Positions 62,200 through 64,000 of a DNA stretch of 64,000 bases are shown one piece after another (position 1 is the first letter of the stretch; every line of letters begins with the position of its first letter). A model generated the notes under the pieces. That model was not told the DNA's origin, searched no databases, and saw only the letters and a list, made by a program, of their open reading frames with translations. Made by a program: the position numbers and the translations under genes. The DNA lies in the NCBI RefSeq assembly GCF_010894455.1, contig NZ_JAAIXY010000020.1:149023-213022 (forward strand), read 5' to 3'. The DNA is from Myxococcus eversor. Lineage in GTDB: Bacteria > Myxococcota > Myxococcia > Myxococcales > Myxococcaceae.

Positions 62200-62832
62200 A
62201 TGTCAGTGATTGACCTCGTCTACCCCGCGCGAGGCGGTGGGGTTCCGTTGGACCATGGGTATGCGTTGTTCTCGGCGCTGTCGCACCGGCTGCCGGGGCT
62301 GCATGAGCGCCAGGACGTCGGCATCTTCAACCTGCGAGGGACTCGAGCGAGCGGGAAGAGTCTGCTCGTGGGGCATGGGACGTTGCGGGTGCGGTGTCCC
62401 GCGGAGACGCTGCCGGTGTGGCTGCCTTTGGGGGGCGCCGCGATTGAAGTGGGGGGAGGGGAGGTGGCGCTGGGGATGCCACGGGTGTTCCCGCTGGAGG
62501 CGCCGGTGTCCTTGTCCGCGCGGGTGGTGACGTTCAAGAACGCGGTGGATGACGCGAGCTTCCGCGGCGCGGTGAAGCGGGCCCTGGCGGAGCTGGGGTG
62601 CGAGGCCACGGTGCATGTGGGGCGGCGGCGCGTGGTGGGTATCGCGGGGAAGAAGGTGATTGGCTATGGGCTGATGCTGAGCAACCTGTCGCCGCGTGCG
62701 TCGGTGCTCTTGCAGGCGCGGGGGATGGGAGGGAGGCGGCACATGGGGTGCGGGCTGTTCCTGCCCACGCGCCTGCGCGTCGGCGTGGGGACCTGGCCGC
62801 GTGAGCAGCAGGGGGTGGCGGGCGCGGTGTAG
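62200..62832 (+). CDS. cas6: CRISPR-associated endoribonuclease Cas6 (Myxan/Cmx6 type)
   Basis: This 210-residue protein starts at ATG 62200 behind GAGGC. It shows VIDLVYPARGGGVPLDHGYALFSALSHRLPGLHERQDVGIFNLRG, VGHGTLRVRCPAE and the C-terminal glycine-rich loop GMGGRRHMGCGLFLPT, which ends Cas6 RAMP proteins. The early His in LDHGYALFSAL and HRLPGLHE are candidate catalytic residues. I associate this form with the type I Myxan subtype of myxobacteria. It cuts the CRISPR transcript within repeats. No other cas gene is in the window; the array begins 351 bp downstream after a terminator. Confidence 0.9.
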   Translation: MSVIDLVYPARGGGVPLDHGYALFSALSHRLPGLHERQDVGIFNLRGTRASGKSLLVGHGTLRVRCPAETLPVWLPLGGAAIEVGGGEVALGMPRVFPLEAPVSLSARVVTFKNAVDDASFRGAVKRALAELGCEATVHVGRRRVVGIAGKKVIGYGLMLSNLSPRASVLLQARGMGGRRHMGCGLFLPTRLRVGVGTWPREQQGVAGAV

Positions 62833-62855
62833 GGGTTTGAGATGGGAGCAGGCGG

Positions 62856-62890
62856 GCCTGGGCGCGGAGACGCCCGGGCTTTGTTTGTTT
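62856..62890 (+). terminator. Rho-independent terminator after cas6
   Basis: A 9-bp stem (62856-62864 with 62871-62879, one G-U pair) and six-base loop are followed by TTTGTTTGTTT. It lies 24 bases past the cas6 stop, so cas6 transcription should end before the array. Confidence 0.85.
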
Positions 62891-63183
62891 CTGGGGGGCG
62901 GTGGAGTGCGGGCTCGTCGGGAGCGGGGTGTGAGGGATTGGACTTTCAAGCACCTCGGCGTGGCGGAGGTGGGGATGGGGGAAATGGGCGGAAGCCCTGG
63001 CGTGACGCGGGGTTGGGGCTCTTTGACAGGTGAATAGGTGCATGAATGGGGAAAAGGCTTGGAGATTCAGGAGGTTGGATGATGTGGGATGGCTCGCGGG
63101 TGGAGATGGCGCCGAGAAGGGTGGGGGTGCTTGAAAAGGGGGGGAGCCAAGATGCTGGAACTGCTTGGGATTCTGGTGCGGCT
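62891..63183. other. Spacer between cas6 terminator and CRISPR array
   Basis: This is G-rich sequence without a convincing gene, promoter or leader. It lacks the AT-rich character usual for a CRISPR leader, and the repeats next to it are the decayed ones, so it is more likely the trailer side of the array. Confidence 0.5.
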
Positions 63184-64000
63184 CCGCCACTCGCCGTGAT
63201 GCCGGAAGGCGTTGAGCACCCGAAGTCACTGCACGGGGGGTTCGCCTGCACTGCCTCCGCTCGCCGTGATGCCGGAAGGCGTTGAGCACCGGCTGGTGAA
63301 GAACATGGAGAACTTGCGGATGCCGCCGCCGCTCGCCGTGATGCCGGAAGGCGTTGAGCACACTCAACCCCGTGCCAGACGAGGGGGAGGGCACCCCGCC
63401 GCTCGCCGTGATGCCGGAAGGCGTTGAGCACTGATATCATTGACCCACTGAAACACGCGGGCTTGCCGCCGCTCGCCGTGATGCCGGAAGGCGTTGAGCA
63501 CCATTCGACGCCGTCGCACCCCGCGTCGAGGCACCCCGCCGCTCGCCGTGATGCCGGAAGGCGTTGAGCACCTGGTGGCCTGCTTCATCGCGTACCACGT
63601 CCGTCCCGCCGCTCGCCGTGATGCCGGAAGGCGTTGAGCACAATTCGCGTTCTGGTTTGGTTGCCATGGCGTCCTTGCCGCCGCTCGCCGTGATGCCGGA
63701 AGGCGTTGAGCACCGTCACACAACGCCTGCTGGACTCGGAGCTGCGCGCCGCCGCTCGCCGTGATGCCGGAAGGCGTTGAGCACACCTCCGAGACGACAG
63801 TGCCGCCGCCAGTCACCTGCCGCCGCTCGCCGTGATGCCGGAAGGCGTTGAGCACTTGACCTTCTCGTTGATGGCGCGTCGGCACTGGATCCCGCCGCTC
63901 GCCGTGATGCCGGAAGGCGTTGAGCACGTGAGGACCGCATCGACGTTGGCGTACGGGTGGGGGCCGCCGCTCGCCGTGATGCCGGAAGGCGTTGAGCACA
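63184..64000. CRISPR. CRISPR array, at least 12 repeats of 36 bp, truncated by the window edge
   Basis: Repeats start at 63184, 63254, 63326, 63396, 63466, 63536, 63606, 63678, 63749, 63820, 63892 and 63964. Each is 36 bp, beginning CCGCCGCTCG and ending GCGTTGAGCAC on the plus strand. Eleven complete spacers of 34-36 bp separate them and are all different. Repeat 1 has G to A at position 6 and repeat 2 has G to T at position 3; the other ten are identical. Decay at the left end marks the older, leader-distal side, so transcription probably enters from the right, on the minus strand. The array continues past base 64000. Confidence 0.98.

Noticed and set aside
60969..63999. SNF2 helicase plus SWIM protein as part of a defence island with CRISPR
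   Set aside because: The pair is common away from defence loci, and no nuclease, methylase or other defence gene adjoins it here.
63184..64000. Open frames with repeated PPLAVMPEGVEH or NAFRHHGERR peptides
   Set aside because: They are translations of the CRISPR repeat, not a repeat protein.

Overview
The window is a 64 kb stretch of a very GC-rich, gene-dense chromosome that most resembles a myxobacterium of the Myxococcus/Corallococcus type. The pointers are a Myxan-type Cas6, a hybrid Ser/Thr-histidine kinase of about 1660 residues, a Ser/Thr pseudokinase, a lipoprotein with DxDGDG metal-binding repeats, many translationally coupled genes (ATGA/TGATG overlaps), and a toxin-immunity pair that looks like a kin-discrimination cassette. 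The taxonomic call is inference; no rRNA or tRNA gene was seen.

Layout. 1-9981 (+): the 3' part of a contractile injection system (CIS) locus, with sheath C-terminus, tube, a long disordered protein, LysM tube-associated protein, VgrG-like spike, PAAR-like tip, gp25 baseplate, baseplate J fused to a putative beta-propeller, gpI-like tail protein, then two membrane-anchored accessory proteins that may tether the particle to the cell. 9994-16120: a membrane protein, two tandem paralogous membrane proteins, the tail end of a broken DHFR-family reductase, an 11-repeat calcium-binding-like lipoprotein and a small secreted protein. 16303-18987: a D-2-hydroxyglutarate-dehydrogenase-like flavoprotein facing serA. 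19182-31744: a secreted serine protease, a STAS-like protein, a Ser/Thr pseudokinase, a prolyl-oligopeptidase-type peptidase, a methyltransferase, the large hybrid kinase and a secreted protein of unknown role. 31949-33585: fumarylacetoacetase-type hydrolase and maleylacetoacetate isomerase, the end of tyrosine/homogentisate breakdown.

33680-44740 (-): a class II lanthipeptide cluster. From its start it holds a precursor with mersacidin-like leader and an 11-residue Cys-rich core, a short HlyD-like adaptor, a C39-peptidase ABC exporter, an unrecognised 354-residue protein, LanM, and an ATPase/permease pair that may provide self-protection. Just upstream lie a GT1-type glycosyltransferase, a covalent-FAD oxidase and a JmjC-like oxygenase, which could be tailoring enzymes or unrelated neighbours.

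49080-56535: housekeeping and stress genes (OsmC-like, ChrA, an MFS-spermidine synthase fusion, YgfZ-like, cupin, VKOR-DsbA fusion, SUI1/YciH-like). 56608-57738: a toxin with HNH-like C-terminus plus a SMI1/KNR4 immunity protein, bracketed by a 25-bp imperfect direct repeat, one copy of which lies inside the SUI1 gene. 57991-61931: SNF2 helicase and SWIM zinc-finger protein. 62200-64000: a lone cas6 with its own terminator, then a CRISPR array of at least 12 repeats that runs off the right edge; decayed repeats at the left end suggest the leader and perhaps the other cas genes lie beyond the window.
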